This document shows positions 29,372-40,041 of a stretch of 64,000 bases of DNA, piece after piece. The position numbers and the translations under genes were made by a program. Under the pieces are notes generated by a model, which saw only the letters and a list, made by a program, of their open reading frames with translations, did no database searches and was not told where the DNA came from. Source of the stretch: an uncultured Alphaproteobacteria bacterium (GTDB lineage Bacteria; Pseudomonadota; Alphaproteobacteria; CAAGCB01; CAG-977). The stretch's first letter is position 1. Every line of letters starts with the position of its first letter. The DNA lies in contig CALXOZ010000004.1 of NCBI GenBank assembly GCA_944390195.1, positions 57,359-121,358 on the forward strand, given 5' to 3'.

Positions 29372-31296
29372 ATAAAAAGAACAAAGCGTCTACGCAAGAC
29401 AGCTCTGTAAAAAAAATAGATTTCCCCTTATTAGATGCGATAAAATCCCCGTCCGACCTTAGGACGTTGCCGTTGGAGGATTTGCCTTATTTGGCAGAGG
29501 AAATTCGTCAGGAAATCATTCATGTCGTTTCTTTGACGGGAGGTCATCTGGGAGCAAGCTTGGGCGTCGTGGAATTGACGATAGCTTTGCACTATGTTTT
29601 TGATACGCCGACAGATAAGTTGATTTGGGATGTTGGGCATCAATGTTATGCTCATAAAATCATCACAGGCAGAAGAGCCGCTTTTCAAAAATTGCGTCAG
29701 GCTCACGGATTGTCAGGATTTACAAAACGATCTGAAAGCGAATATGATCCGTTCGGCGCCGGACATAGTTCCACTTCGATTTCCGCTGCGGTTGGCATGG
29801 CGGCAGGACGTGATCTGTTGTATAAAAAAAACAATGTCATCAGCGTGATCGGAGACGGGTCGATGAGTGCCGGTATGGCATTCGAGGCTTTGAATAATGC
29901 GGGATCGAAAAATTCCCGTTTAATCGTGATTTTGAATGACAATGATATGTCGATTGCTCGTCCCGTCGGTGCTTTAAGCCATCATTTGTCTCAATTGATT
30001 TCTTCGAAACCGTATATGACATTGCGCCAAGTCGCTTTGGATATGGCTTCCCGTTTGCCACAGTTCGTCAAAAGAACGGCGCTAAGGGCGGAGCGTCACG
30101 CAAAAGGCTTTGTTACGGGCGGAACGTTGTTTGAAGAAATGGGATTTTATTATGTCGGTCCGATTGACGGGCACAGTTTTGAACAACTTATTCCGATATT
30201 GACGAATATTCGGGATGCGCCGGAAGATTGCCCGATTTTGGTTCATGTTGTAACACATAAGGGCAAAGGATATGCTCCTGCGGAAAAGTGGCCTTCCAAG
30301 TATCACGGTGTAACGTGTTTTGATATTGAAACAGGGGAATTTCAGCCGAAAAAGAATATGCGTCCGACTTTTACGCAAGTTTTTTCGGATACTTTGATTT
30401 CTTTAGCCAAACAGGACAGAAAGATAACAGCAATTACGGCGGCAATGCCGTCCGGAACGGGATTGGATTCTTTTTCTGAAAAATATCCGGATCGTTTTTT
30501 TGATGTCGGAATCGCCGAACAACATGCGGTTACTTTTGCCGCCGGATTGGCGTGCGAGGGGTTAAAACCGTTTACAGCCATTTATTCCAGTTTTTTGCAA
30601 AGGGCTTACGATCAGATATTGCATGATGTCGCGTTGCAAAAGCTACCTGTCCGATTTGCGATAGACCGTGCCGGATTTGTCGGAGAAGACGGGGCAACGC
30701 ATCATGGGGCATTTGATTTGGCAATGCTGTGCCCGATTCCGAACATGATTGTCATGGCGCCTTCGGATCAGCAGGAATTACGAAGAATGTTGGTAACGAT
30801 GGCGGAAATCGACGATACGCCTTCAGCGGTGCGTTATCCTCGCGGAGCCGGTGTTTTGACAGAGATGCCGGAAAGCATGAAACCGTTAAGGATTGGTAAG
30901 GGACGCATTGTGCGGGAAGGCAATCGGGTGACTCTTTTAAGCTTGGGGACACGGCTTCAGGCGTGTTTGGGGGCGGCGGACATATTGGCTTTGGAAGGCG
31001 TTTCGGTAACGGTTGCCGATGCTCGTTTTGCAAAACCGTTTGATGAAGAGTTATTGAAAGAACTGATAGAAGGGCATCAAGCTTTGGTGATTGTCGAAGA
31101 AGGTGTTCAAGGCGGGTTCGGTTCGTCAGTTGTAATGTGGTTGGCGAACAACAGTTTATTGGAAAAGACAAAGGTACGCCTTTTGACAATGCCCGATTTT
31201 TTTATAGAACAGGCAACGATGCAAGACCAGTATGAACAAGCGGGCTTGGATGCGCGTTCAATAGCGAATGTCGTAATCGGAATGCTCCGGAATTAA
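29368..31296 (+). CDS. dxs: 1-deoxy-D-xylulose-5-phosphate synthase
   Basis: 642 residues, thiamine-diphosphate enzyme. The N-terminal TPP-binding domain has [18 protein letters not shown] near 90 and the [18 protein letters not shown] motif near 165-182. The pyrimidine-binding domain has [18 protein letters not shown], and a transketolase C-terminal domain ends the protein. It condenses pyruvate and glyceraldehyde 3-phosphate, the entry to the MEP pathway and to thiamine and pyridoxal synthesis. Joined to ispA by an ATGA overlap; tlyA follows. Confidence 0.97.
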   Translation: MNKKNKASTQDSSVKKIDFPLLDAIKSPSDLRTLPLEDLPYLAEEIRQEIIHVVSLTGGHLGASLGVVELTIALHYVFDTPTDKLIWDVGHQCYAHKIITGRRAAFQKLRQAHGLSGFTKRSESEYDPFGAGHSSTSISAAVGMAAGRDLLYKKNNVISVIGDGSMSAGMAFEALNNAGSKNSRLIVILNDNDMSIARPVGALSHHLSQLISSKPYMTLRQVALDMASRLPQFVKRTALRAERHAKGFVTGGTLFEEMGFYYVGPIDGHSFEQLIPILTNIRDAPEDCPILVHVVTHKGKGYAPAEKWPSKYHGVTCFDIETGEFQPKKNMRPTFTQVFSDTLISLAKQDRKITAITAAMPSGTGLDSFSEKYPDRFFDVGIAEQHAVTFAAGLACEGLKPFTAIYSSFLQRAYDQILHDVALQKLPVRFAIDRAGFVGEDGATHHGAFDLAMLCPIPNMIVMAPSDQQELRRMLVTMAEIDDTPSAVRYPRGAGVLTEMPESMKPLRIGKGRIVREGNRVTLLSLGTRLQACLGAADILALEGVSVTVADARFAKPFDEELLKELIEGHQALVIVEEGVQGGFGSSVVMWLANNSLLEKTKVRLLTMPDFFIEQATMQDQYEQAGLDARSIANVVIGMLRN

Positions 31297-31342
31297 AGTG
31301 GGATTTTTTTTCAGTAGAACGAAACGGGACGAAAGCCTGATA

Positions 31343-32086
31343 ATGAAGAAAAAAGCTGTTGAACTTTTAGTCGAACGTGGATTGGCGGACAGCAGGGAAA
31401 AGGCGGAAGCTTTGATTATGTCCGGCGTTGTTTTAGCGGGGACAAAGCGAGTTGATAAGGCGGGAGAGATGCTTTGTCCAGAGACTCAATTTCGTATAAA
31501 AGACAAAGGTTTCCCATGGGTGTCAAGAGCCGGTTTGAAATTGGTCAAGGGTTTGGACGAATTTAAAATAAATCCGGAAGGTTGCGTTTGTTTGGATATT
31601 GGGTGTTCGACCGGCGGTTTTACAGATGTTTTATTGTCACGCGGAGCAAAAAAAGTTTATGCCGTAGATGTCGGTTACGGGCAATTGGCTTTTAAATTGC
31701 GAGAAGATCCCCGTGTTGTTGTTTTGGAAAGGATGAACGCACGTCATTTGACAAATGATCAGATCTTAGAACCGGTTGACCTGATCGTATGTGACGCCAG
31801 TTTTATCCGATTGGAAAAAGTGTTGCAAAATCCATTGAAATTTGCTAAAACTAAAGGTGCATATTTAGTGGCTTTGATTAAGCCCCAGTTTGAAGTAGAA
31901 AAATATCAAGTGGGAAAAAACGGTGTAGTGGATGATCCCCGCTTGCATGAGTGTATATGCGAAAAAATCAAGAAATGGTTGAATTCTCTGCCCGGGTGGT
32001 CGGTGAAAGGTGTTTGCCAAAGCCCGATCAAAGGTGCAGAAGGCAATATAGAATTTTTAATTGCAGCAGATTTTTTTATAAGTTAA
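31343..32086 (+). CDS. tlyA: TlyA-family rRNA 2'-O-methyltransferase
   Basis: 247 residues from the ATG at 31343, which gives the usual TlyA start (KKKAVELLVERGLADSREKA); an in-frame GTG at 31298 would add 15 residues and sits right behind dxs. An N-terminal S4-like RNA-binding domain (to about 60) precedes an FtsJ-like methyltransferase with VCLDIGCSTGGFTDVLL and the later VCDASFIRLEKVL. Mycobacterial TlyA methylates 16S and 23S rRNA and confers capreomycin sensitivity; older databases call it haemolysin. Position after dxs is widely conserved. Confidence 0.9.
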   Translation: MKKKAVELLVERGLADSREKAEALIMSGVVLAGTKRVDKAGEMLCPETQFRIKDKGFPWVSRAGLKLVKGLDEFKINPEGCVCLDIGCSTGGFTDVLLSRGAKKVYAVDVGYGQLAFKLREDPRVVVLERMNARHLTNDQILEPVDLIVCDASFIRLEKVLQNPLKFAKTKGAYLVALIKPQFEVEKYQVGKNGVVDDPRLHECICEKIKKWLNSLPGWSVKGVCQSPIKGAEGNIEFLIAADFFIS

Positions 32087-32111
32087 AAAAATCATTACAC
32101 TCCATTAATAA

Positions 32112-32129
32112 GTTTATTTTAGAATAAAC
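32112..32129 (+). promoter_or_regulatory. Inverted repeat upstream of the autotransporter gene
   Basis: Perfect 7-bp arms GTTTATT / AATAAAC with a 4-nt loop, 31 bp before the start codon. No T run follows, so it may be an operator or mRNA hairpin rather than a terminator. Confidence 0.3.
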
Positions 32130-32159
32130 GAAATATGTGTTTGAAAAGGATAAACGGTT

Positions 32160-35100
32160 ATGCCTCTGTCTAAGAAAAGTACTTATAAAAACCTTCTCTT
32201 TTTATCGACTGCTTTAACGGCGAATCTTTTGTTTCCCGTGGGGGTGTTCGCGCAAACATCCCCGGGTACGGATGAAGATGGGAAGCCGCCAGTAATAAAG
32301 CCAGAGCCAGAGCCTATTTGTAAGTCTGGAATATGTACCATTAAAAATGAAGTTCTGGTGTCGGAGTTAAGTAGCAATAACATTTTAGGAGAGGCTACAT
32401 ATAATTTTGAACCAACAACAATTAATGTAAGTAATCTTCAGCAAGTGAATACCATCATCGGCGGTCAAACTGGTAAAATAACAAAGATTAACTCAACCCC
32501 TATTGAAGAGTATGAATTTAATATTGAAGGTGGTATTTATGCAAGAGATAATACCGGGCTCGCCATACAAGCAGGTAATGGATCGTTCGATTTTAGTAAA
32601 GGCGGGGTTATTTGGGATGCTTCCGCAGGGATTTCGGATTTGGGGGACGGAGAGACTGTGACAGTGTATGACGGAGGGGATGGTTATGGTCCTCTTACGT
32701 TTAAAGGGAACGGCACTAATAACGGGGATTTTACAATCAGTTCAGGGACTTTTAAGGGGGCGATAGATATCCGTAAAGGATCCGATATTAATACAATTTC
32801 TTTCCAAGTCGAAGATGAGGAAACAGAGTATAAGGTTATATCTTCCGGAAACTTGTTGCTGGCGGGAGGGACGTTTAACTTTACCAATACATCTCAAATT
32901 TTGATGTATGAATCGACTACAGGAAATCTCCAAGTTTCCTCTGGGACATGGAATGTGGATGTCCAAAATAAAATCTATCGTTTTGATCCGGATACTAAAC
33001 AGGATAATCAATTAATGCCGGAGGACGTGAAGGTTATAAACAACGGGGATGGGAGCATTATCATATCAGGCGGTACTTTCAATATTGCAAAGGACAATAT
33101 GCTTACTTTGCAAGGGGGTAAGGGAACGATCGGGACAAGCGCAAGTGGTAATACATTAATCTTTACAGGTGACGGGTGGCTTAATTTAGATTTCCAAGAA
33201 AATGTTGATATTACTTCAGAGATAGTATGGCAGACAGGTGGGATAGAACTTGCAAACGGAACGTTGAGAATATCAAGTAATGTTCAACTTGAATCATTTC
33301 ATATGGAAAAGGATACTGCGAGTGTGGTCATTAATAAAGATGCCATTTTATCAACGAAAAATTTTGGTATTTCCGGTTTGTTATCGGGAGAGGGTACACT
33401 GAATTTGCTGGAAGGAGGTAGCGCTGAATTTGGAACACTAAATAATTTCGGTACAATCCAAATCAGTTCCGGAACAGTTACTTTCAAAACGGGAGAAGAT
33501 CCTGATACTACTACATCGTCGTTGCAGAATTTAGTCGGTTCAGAAAAATCCGGGGATGCTTCGGGTACAAACGGTGAATTTCTCATCGGAGCGACAATAG
33601 GTATTACCAATGTCAAATTAAATAATTCCAGAATGGAATTATCCGCAGAATTGCGTGTCGAATCTATTGATTTCGGTACAGGTACACTTGTTTTTGCTAA
33701 TAAAGACAACGGTCTGTTGACATTGACAGGTAATACAACAATTTATAATACGTCGAAAATCATTACGGACTCTTCAGTTGATTCTGAAGCTACCGCAGGG
33801 CGGATAACGGTTAAAACGGGAAAAACGTTGACTTTTGCGGATGCCGCAGGAACGACAGATCCCTTCAGCAGCACAAAATTGGGACTTAATCTTGAAAGCA
33901 ATTCGACAATTAATTTTAACGGGACGAGTGTTAATATTGATTCTATCAACGCGTTGGTCGGAACTGTTTCCGTTAATACCGGAACGGTTTCTTTAAACAC
34001 ATTTTCATTGGGGTCGGAGAACAATGCCACTTTGAATATCGCTAACGGTTCAATACTTAATGTTAATGACACCTTGACAGTTAACAAAGGCGGTGTGGCA
34101 ACAATTACCGGTACGTTAAATGTCAAAAACTTGACGACTGACGGAGATGATACAAGTTGGGGTGAAATCAAAGGGACGGGTACGCTGGAAATAACAGGTA
34201 ACGGAACATTTCGCGGGAAAATTTCAGACTTAAATCAAATGAATGTGGTGGGGACATCGGGTTCTTTGGCTCAGATAACGTTGGATCGGCAATCGGACGG
34301 AGATGATATCGTCAGAAATATGAAAATCGAAAACGGTATTGTAAATTTGACAAAAGGAAGACTGGTTCTGGATGATTTGCAGCTGAATAACGGTACCATT
34401 AACTTAAAGAATGAAAATGTTATCCTTGCTTTGCAAAAGACACCCCCTCCGGGAGACGGAAAAAATTCAATATCGGGTTTGGGAACTTTGGAACTGTTAA
34501 ATGATGCCGGTATCGAATTCGGAGGCGGTAGCGCAGAAACAGGCGGTGTCGGGTATCTGGGCGGATTGAAAATCAATAGAGGTACTGCTAAAATTACAGG
34601 TGATACAACGCTGGGCGGCATCAGTTTTTCAGACGACTCATACAACGGGACGCTTGAAATTGCTGATGACGTAACACTGACATTGGCGACCAAAGCCGAC
34701 GGAATGGGAGCGGAAGGTTGTACAAAAGGGGACAACTGCAGAATTACAACAAAAGTCGATAACTATGTTTTAGGGGAAAACGCTACTTTAAAGCTCTATA
34801 ACGGTAACGGATCGGAATTCGGCGGAAAAGTCGTGCTTAAGAATCTTCAATTCCAATCAGGAAGTGACGTTTCCAAGGGAACAATAAGCTTCACTTATTC
34901 AGGAGAATCGACAATCGGTAATTTCCAGGTCAATCGGTCCAATGGCGCGAATGTTGTTGTTGACAACGGAACATTGTCCATTACAGAGTTTTTTTATGGA
35001 TCATCAAAAACCGGTGTGTCAGGGTCCGGATCGTTTATGTTAAATAATGGAGGTTCCTTTACAACAGCAGGGAATACTTTGAATAAACTTATTGTCGGAT

Positions 35101-38100
35101 CGGGCACGACCACGATTGAATCTGCCGGATCTCAAACAAACAATAAATTTAATGAAATTGTGTTTGCTGCCGATGTAACAGGTACAACATTAAAATTAGA
35201 AGATAGAACTGAAGTTTTAAAGAGTATCGTTGTCGGGCAAAATAACGAAATTATCAAAGGGGATGGGAATAGCTCTCAACTGATTTTAAATGGAGCAACC
35301 GGTACTTTTTATTCCACTCTCAGCAATTTGAATGAAATGATCCTTAAAAACGGTGCTATTGCTTATGTTAACGCCAATACCCAAGTCGGAGAATCGGGAG
35401 ACGTAACGATAGAAAGCAACAGTAGGATAGTTATTGGTAAAGGGTATACGTTTAAAGTCGGGAAAAACTTGGGAAGCCAAGATGACACAACGTATATAAC
35501 AGGAGAAGGAACGTTAAATTTCGCTGGAAACGTGATAGTAAATTCAATCCTTGATGGTTTGAGTAATATCGACGCTTCTTCGGGGACATCGGTTATTAAT
35601 AATGTTTCCAATCTTTCTGGAAAAGCTCTTGTCGGTAATGAGGCAAGACTGACGTTCGGAGGCGGAAGCATCGGCAACGGAATAGAAATTGACGGATCTG
35701 GAGAGTTTACGGTTAATGGTGATACGACAACCCCGACTGTAACGTTTAATGGAGAAGGGGGGGAATTGATTATTAATGCCAACAGAGTGTTGACAGTAAC
35801 GGATAATATTGTTGTTTCTGCAAACAATAAAATCTCTTCCTCATCCAGTGATGCGACAAGGGGAATACTGTTTTTGTCCGGAAATGCGACAGGAACGTTC
35901 TCTATGAATGATGAAGACAAATTTGACGGCGGTATATTAATTGATCAAGGAACAGCTTATATTCAAACAAGTGCTGCTATAGGATCCATTGCTTTTAACA
36001 CGACAACCGGCGGTACATTGGATATTGCAGACGGTGAAACTTTAAATGTCGGTACCATTCAAACGGATGGTCAAAATAAAATTTCCGGCGCGGGAACGTT
36101 GAATATCACAGGGCAGGGATCTTCCTTTAAGGCTGCTATCAGCGATTTGAAAACATTGCAAATTTCTAATGGCTCTGCTGCTTTCTATAATGATATCTCC
36201 ATCGGGACACTGGCCTTTAACGGTAGCGGGGAAGTTAATTTGAATGCCGGAATGACGATGACTGTCAATGAATTGACTCAAAGCAATTTGGCTCAAGGCA
36301 GTAATTTGGGGATCATTTACGGTGACGGATCGTTCGTAGCCGGAACGGGAACCATGGACTTTTCCAGTGGCGGAAAAAGTATTAATAATATAACTGTCGG
36401 TTCCGGTGTTTTGAATTTCATTTCTGAATCAAAAGTTGGGACTTTACAATATTCTTCCGTGGAAGGAACTGTAAATATTGAAGATGGTGTCATGGTTTCC
36501 GTCGCATCAGGATTTTCCGGTGTCGGTAACTTGACGGGAGCTTCTTCTTCGCACTTGTATTTAATGGGAAATGCAAGCGCAACGTTTAACAAAGCTGATA
36601 ATTATTTCGGTCAAATTTCGGCGGATAGCGGATCATTGTCTTTCATGTCCGATATGAATTTATCATCTTTAGTTTTAACAGATGCTAACAGTACCTTCTA
36701 TCGTTCCGCCAACATTACAACGGTTCGGATTACAGACGGGTCTGCTACATTCGATCAAACAGCCAATGTTAAGGACTTGGATATTGAAGGGAAAGGGAGT
36801 GCCATTTTCAAAGATACGGCTACATTGGATACCATGACTATTGCAGCAGGGTCGGTATCCTTTGCTAAAGACGCTACGATTTCCGGAAAAGGGGTGAACT
36901 CGGGTGATTCTGTATCGGCAACGTTGGGAACTGGCGGATCGCTTGATATCGGTGTCAACACATTGACAATCGAATCTGGTAATTTTGTGATGGATGATTC
37001 CTCACGTTTGGCGTTGCGTATTTCTAGAGAAGCGACAGACAGCGAAGGGAATCCAAACTTTTCAGGATACGGAAAGATTGTAATGAAAGAGGGAACATTG
37101 GAAATCCGTTCCGATGTTACTTTGGATGTAACGATTGATTACGGCGTGAAAACAACAGAAACCGGAACGATTTTACAGTTGGTTGAAGGTAATAAATATG
37201 GTTCCTTTAATTTTGAAAACAACCGTTATACTTTGAAAGAAGAAAGTTGTGCTTCTGGAAACGGGATCTGTTATCGTCTGATCCAGACATCGACAGGGGG
37301 AAACAGTGCTCAACAAGTGGGGGGCAATGCAAACCAAGTTAATGTTGCCCAAGCTTTCTTGGATGGCGAATTGTTCGATTACGGGACACAAGCCTATAGT
37401 GTTGCTGAGCATTTGGATAGACTTTCTCAGTCGAAAGACAAATCGGACAGCTATCTGAAAGCTTTGACAGCAGTGGCTCCCGATGTGTCCGGAGGAATGA
37501 CGCGTCATCCGATGATTGTTCATTCAAAGATTTCCAATACGCTTTCCTCTCGCTTGAATGGCTTGTCTTCGAATATGGGAAGCAGCTCCAGAACATATCA
37601 AAGCATTCAACGTTTGTATGGTCGTTCTGGTGGATCTCCTTATCAGTCTCGTTTCATGCGTAGTCAGGATTATTATCGTCGTGCAGGATATTATGATCAG
37701 GATGATGAACCGACAACGAAAGTCCGTCCCGCTTATCAACGCAGACTGCCGGCAAAAACAGAGCAGGCTGAAGCGGCTGTCGATGAACGCAAACAATGGG
37801 CGCAAAATGAAAATTCATATGCTCAACCGAAACAGTTTGGTTTCTGGGCGGAAACATTTTCAAACTCAGCCGAATACCGTTCAGCCAATGAACCAGAGGG
37901 ATTTTCTGGAGATACGACCGGTTTCGCATTCGGTGCCGACGTCCAATTGCTTGATGTCTTCGCTGTGGGGATCGGGTACGCTTCAACTTCAACGACTTTA
38001 GATACGTTGCAACGTTCTTCCGATATGTCATCAAGTTCTTTCTTCCTTTATGGAATGTACAAGCCTTCGGATTGGTTTGTTAATTCGGTTATGACTTTGA

Positions 38101-38618
38101 TGATGAACTCTTATGACGAAGTCAAAGATCTTTCTGGAATGACTGTCAGCGACAATTATGATGGCGATGCTTTCGGTATGTCCGTCATGTTCGGGAAAAA
38201 CCTTAAATCTTGGACGCCTGCCGTCGGATTGCGCTATGTTTCAGCCAGTCGCGATTCTCATAAAGACAGTGTCGGACAAGATATCTCGGGGATTTCAAGC
38301 GATGTTTTGACGTTGGTCGCAGAAGGACGCATGAATTACGATTTCGGAAAGACAAATAATTCTTTATGGCATACGGAATTGGTAGCAGGATTGACTTATG
38401 ACATTTCATCTTCCGGAGAAGATGCAATGGTCAATCTGCCCAATGGAAGTGCGTATTCCGTTGTCGGAGAAGAACTGGAACCGTTGGGTGTAGAATTGGG
38501 AGCATCAATTGCATATATGTGGAATGATAAAATTGATGTCTCGGCCGGATACAATTTGGAATGGCGTTCCGATTATACGGCTCATACATTGACAGCGGCG
38601 TTCAGATATTCATTCTGA
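32160..38618 (+). CDS. Giant autotransporter (type Va), beta-helical passenger with C-terminal barrel
   Basis: 2152 residues. The signal peptide is 1-32 (ending GVFAQ). The passenger, about 33-1780, is rich in Gly, Thr, Ser and Asn and repeats a loose 90-110-residue unit with the core GxGTLxIxGxG followed by a segment like ISDLxxLxxxxGxAxF; examples are IKGTGTLEITGNG, ISGAGTLNITGQG and ITGEGTLNFAGNV. This is typical of a right-handed beta-helix. A linker rich in Gln, Arg and Tyr (about 1780-1880) leads to a 12-stranded barrel domain of about 265 residues starting QFGFWAETFS and ending with the Phe-terminated LTAAFRYSF expected for BAM recognition. Only a few Cys pairs are present. The passenger probably stays at the cell surface as an adhesin; I see no protease triad. 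RBS AAAAGGATAAAC precedes the start. Confidence 0.93.
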   Translation: MPLSKKSTYKNLLFLSTALTANLLFPVGVFAQTSPGTDEDGKPPVIKPEPEPICKSGICTIKNEVLVSELSSNNILGEATYNFEPTTINVSNLQQVNTIIGGQTGKITKINSTPIEEYEFNIEGGIYARDNTGLAIQAGNGSFDFSKGGVIWDASAGISDLGDGETVTVYDGGDGYGPLTFKGNGTNNGDFTISSGTFKGAIDIRKGSDINTISFQVEDEETEYKVISSGNLLLAGGTFNFTNTSQILMYESTTGNLQVSSGTWNVDVQNKIYRFDPDTKQDNQLMPEDVKVINNGDGSIIISGGTFNIAKDNMLTLQGGKGTIGTSASGNTLIFTGDGWLNLDFQENVDITSEIVWQTGGIELANGTLRISSNVQLESFHMEKDTASVVINKDAILSTKNFGISGLLSGEGTLNLLEGGSAEFGTLNNFGTIQISSGTVTFKTGEDPDTTTSSLQNLVGSEKSGDASGTNGEFLIGATIGITNVKLNNSRMELSAELRVESIDFGTGTLVFANKDNGLLTLTGNTTIYNTSKIITDSSVDSEATAGRITVKTGKTLTFADAAGTTDPFSSTKLGLNLESNSTINFNGTSVNIDSINALVGTVSVNTGTVSLNTFSLGSENNATLNIANGSILNVNDTLTVNKGGVATITGTLNVKNLTTDGDDTSWGEIKGTGTLEITGNGTFRGKISDLNQMNVVGTSGSLAQITLDRQSDGDDIVRNMKIENGIVNLTKGRLVLDDLQLNNGTINLKNENVILALQKTPPPGDGKNSISGLGTLELLNDAGIEFGGGSAETGGVGYLGGLKINRGTAKITGDTTLGGISFSDDSYNGTLEIADDVTLTLATKADGMGAEGCTKGDNCRITTKVDNYVLGENATLKLYNGNGSEFGGKVVLKNLQFQSGSDVSKGTISFTYSGESTIGNFQVNRSNGANVVVDNGTLSITEFFYGSSKTGVSGSGSFMLNNGGSFTTAGNTLNKLIVGSGTTTIESAGSQTNNKFNEIVFAADVTGTTLKLEDRTEVLKSIVVGQNNEIIKGDGNSSQLILNGATGTFYSTLSNLNEMILKNGAIAYVNANTQVGESGDVTIESNSRIVIGKGYTFKVGKNLGSQDDTTYITGEGTLNFAGNVIVNSILDGLSNIDASSGTSVINNVSNLSGKALVGNEARLTFGGGSIGNGIEIDGSGEFTVNGDTTTPTVTFNGEGGELIINANRVLTVTDNIVVSANNKISSSSSDATRGILFLSGNATGTFSMNDEDKFDGGILIDQGTAYIQTSAAIGSIAFNTTTGGTLDIADGETLNVGTIQTDGQNKISGAGTLNITGQGSSFKAAISDLKTLQISNGSAAFYNDISIGTLAFNGSGEVNLNAGMTMTVNELTQSNLAQGSNLGIIYGDGSFVAGTGTMDFSSGGKSINNITVGSGVLNFISESKVGTLQYSSVEGTVNIEDGVMVSVASGFSGVGNLTGASSSHLYLMGNASATFNKADNYFGQISADSGSLSFMSDMNLSSLVLTDANSTFYRSANITTVRITDGSATFDQTANVKDLDIEGKGSAIFKDTATLDTMTIAAGSVSFAKDATISGKGVNSGDSVSATLGTGGSLDIGVNTLTIESGNFVMDDSSRLALRISREATDSEGNPNFSGYGKIVMKEGTLEIRSDVTLDVTIDYGVKTTETGTILQLVEGNKYGSFNFENNRYTLKEESCASGNGICYRLIQTSTGGNSAQQVGGNANQVNVAQAFLDGELFDYGTQAYSVAEHLDRLSQSKDKSDSYLKALTAVAPDVSGGMTRHPMIVHSKISNTLSSRLNGLSSNMGSSSRTYQSIQRLYGRSGGSPYQSRFMRSQDYYRRAGYYDQDDEPTTKVRPAYQRRLPAKTEQAEAAVDERKQWAQNENSYAQPKQFGFWAETFSNSAEYRSANEPEGFSGDTTGFAFGADVQLLDVFAVGIGYASTSTTLDTLQRSSDMSSSSFFLYGMYKPSDWFVNSVMTLMMNSYDEVKDLSGMTVSDNYDGDAFGMSVMFGKNLKSWTPAVGLRYVSASRDSHKDSVGQDISGISSDVLTLVAEGRMNYDFGKTNNSLWHTELVAGLTYDISSSGEDAMVNLPNGSAYSVVGEELEPLGVELGASIAYMWNDKIDVSAGYNLEWRSDYTAHTLTAAFRYSF

Positions 38619-38639
38619 TATTCGTAAAACTTTTCTCCA

Positions 38640-38670
38640 GCCTCTCTCCATTTTGCGGAGAGAGGCTTTT
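38640..38670 (+). terminator. Intrinsic terminator of the autotransporter gene
   Basis: A perfect 10-bp stem GCCTCTCTCC / GGAGAGAGGC with a 7-nt loop is followed by TTTTCTTATT, 21 nt after the stop codon. Confidence 0.9.
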
Positions 38671-39534
38671 CTTATTAGACAAATCAGAAGCGCTTGATAT
38701 CAAAATGATAAAAGTAAGATCAATTAGTTAAACTCTGCCCTGATGATGAAGGCGATAAAAAAGCGACATAATCAATCGGTTTAAAAAACATATATTTGGA
38801 ACGGAAAAACTAATAAAAAATGCTGTGATGTATTTTGATAATACAAAGAATTTGAAATATGTATGTAATCATGGAGAAACAAGTCGATATCGAAGAAACA
38901 AAACATTTTTCGGATAACGGAATATTGCTTTTGATGTAGAATGTACTTGTTAGGAGGGGGTAAGTTAATAGAAAGAGTTGGAAAAAAATAAAGCTTATTT
39001 TTATGCAAGTTTGGTGAAGTTTATCTGAAACGGCGGTAGGTCATATTACTGTATTGTGATTCGCAGAATGAAAACGGCATACGGGAACGGGATGGATATA
39101 ATGAAGGAAAAAATGAAAAAGTTTGTTGAATAAAGTTATAAAATCGGAACATAATATTTTTTTAAAGGAGGTAAAAGATATTTTTCTTCGTAAAATATTT
39201 GTTAGGTTGACAAGAGTGTATTTATATTTTTTTAATAATAAAACTTATATTAAAATAATTTATACTTGCAAAGTTAGCTTGTATAATCAAAAAACAAATG
39301 AATATAACTAAAATATTCGATCTTTGTATATTTTGAAAACAAGATCAGAATAAAGATTGTTTTTCACATAAGCTCGAAATGCCCCGAAAAGGGCTGTTAT
39401 TTTTTTAGGGTGTTGGAAGTTCCTTGTAGAGATTTTCTTGAATGAAAAATTTTATCTTATGTAAAATTGTGTGAACAGATGAACAAAGTATTTTTTAACT
39501 TTTTTTATTGAAAACGTTTATCCCAAGCATTTTT
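38671..39534. other. Gene-poor intergenic stretch with a possible small RNA
   Basis: About 0.86 kb, very AT-rich. Frames of 75 and 62 codons lack recognisable products. It contains one promoter-like pair and a weak hairpin with T run (see the candidate ncRNA). Confidence 0.5.
39207..39407 (+). ncRNA. Candidate small RNA (promoter to weak terminator)
   Basis: TTGACA (39207-39212), 18 bp, TTTAAT (39231-39236) is the best sigma-70 match in the surrounding kilobase. About 150 nt downstream a short hairpin GCCC / GGGC with a 6-nt loop is followed by TGTTATTTTTTT. No frame of useful length lies between them apart from the end of a 62-codon frame. A transcript of about 160 nt is possible; the hairpin is weak. 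Confidence 0.22.
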
Positions 39535-40041
39535 TTAATGCTTAGGATATTTTTTTTCATAAAAAGAAACAGTTGTCTTTTCAGATAATCTAGTTGTTTT
39601 CTTTAAGAAAAAATCATTTTTAAAACGTTGGAAATCAAAATTCAGTCCTGTTTTAAAATGGATGTTTTCAGTTGTTAAGACGATATGATCAACATAGTGG
39701 TTTTCAAGGAAAAAAGTATAAGTTTGTGCACCGCCCAACAGTGTCGGAGAGGAAAGTTTTTGTTGGTGCAATAAAACGCTCAAGTCATTCAGATTTGAAA
39801 AATAGAAACGATTGGAAACGTTTTTTTTTATTTGATGCGTTAAAATAAATAGAGGTTTTGAAGTTAAACGGTCTTGAAATTCTTCAGCCGTTTTCCGTCC
39901 GCAAATAAAACAATCACAAGCGGGGCTGTTAAGATGGGAACGTAAATGAGCTTTGTCTTCGGGACTGGAAAAATTGCCGTTTCCCGTTTCATTTGTAATA
40001 AATCCGTTTTTGCAAACAGCGGCGAATAAAGTTATTTGCAT
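39535..40041 (-). CDS. Dihydrofolate reductase-like protein (DHFR/RibD fold)
   Basis: 168 residues. The order of motifs follows bacterial DHFR: ITLFAAVCKNGFI at the N-terminus, SSPEDKAHLR with an Asp in the place of the catalytic acid, CFICGRKTAEEF for the NADPH-binding IMGRxTWES strand-helix, LLGGAQTYTFFL for the GGxxxY motif, and VDHIVLTTENIHFKTGLNF for the VDE-LT... strand. The LPW part of the DHFR substrate loop is missing, so a RibD-like pyrimidine reductase role is the alternative. It overlaps the upstream CofE-like gene by 10 nt, so they are co-translated; together they suggest a folate role (see findings). Confidence 0.72.
   Translation of the reverse strand: MQITLFAAVCKNGFITNETGNGNFSSPEDKAHLRSHLNSPACDCFICGRKTAEEFQDRLTSKPLFILTHQIKKNVSNRFYFSNLNDLSVLLHQQKLSSPTLLGGAQTYTFFLENHYVDHIVLTTENIHFKTGLNFDFQRFKNDFFLKKTTRLSEKTTVSFYEKKYPKH

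Noticed and set aside
34271..35920. Minus-strand frames of 154 and 185 codons inside the autotransporter
   Set aside because: Pro/Ser/Val-rich shadows caused by the repeated Gly/Thr/Asn codons of the passenger.
37558..38034. Frames of 147 (plus) and 126 (minus) codons in the barrel region
   Set aside because: Shadows of the autotransporter frame, which continues to a proper C-terminal Phe.
39123..39311. 62-codon plus-strand frame
   Set aside because: The GGAGG-like sequence lies inside rather than before the start; no protein features; overlaps the promoter-like element.
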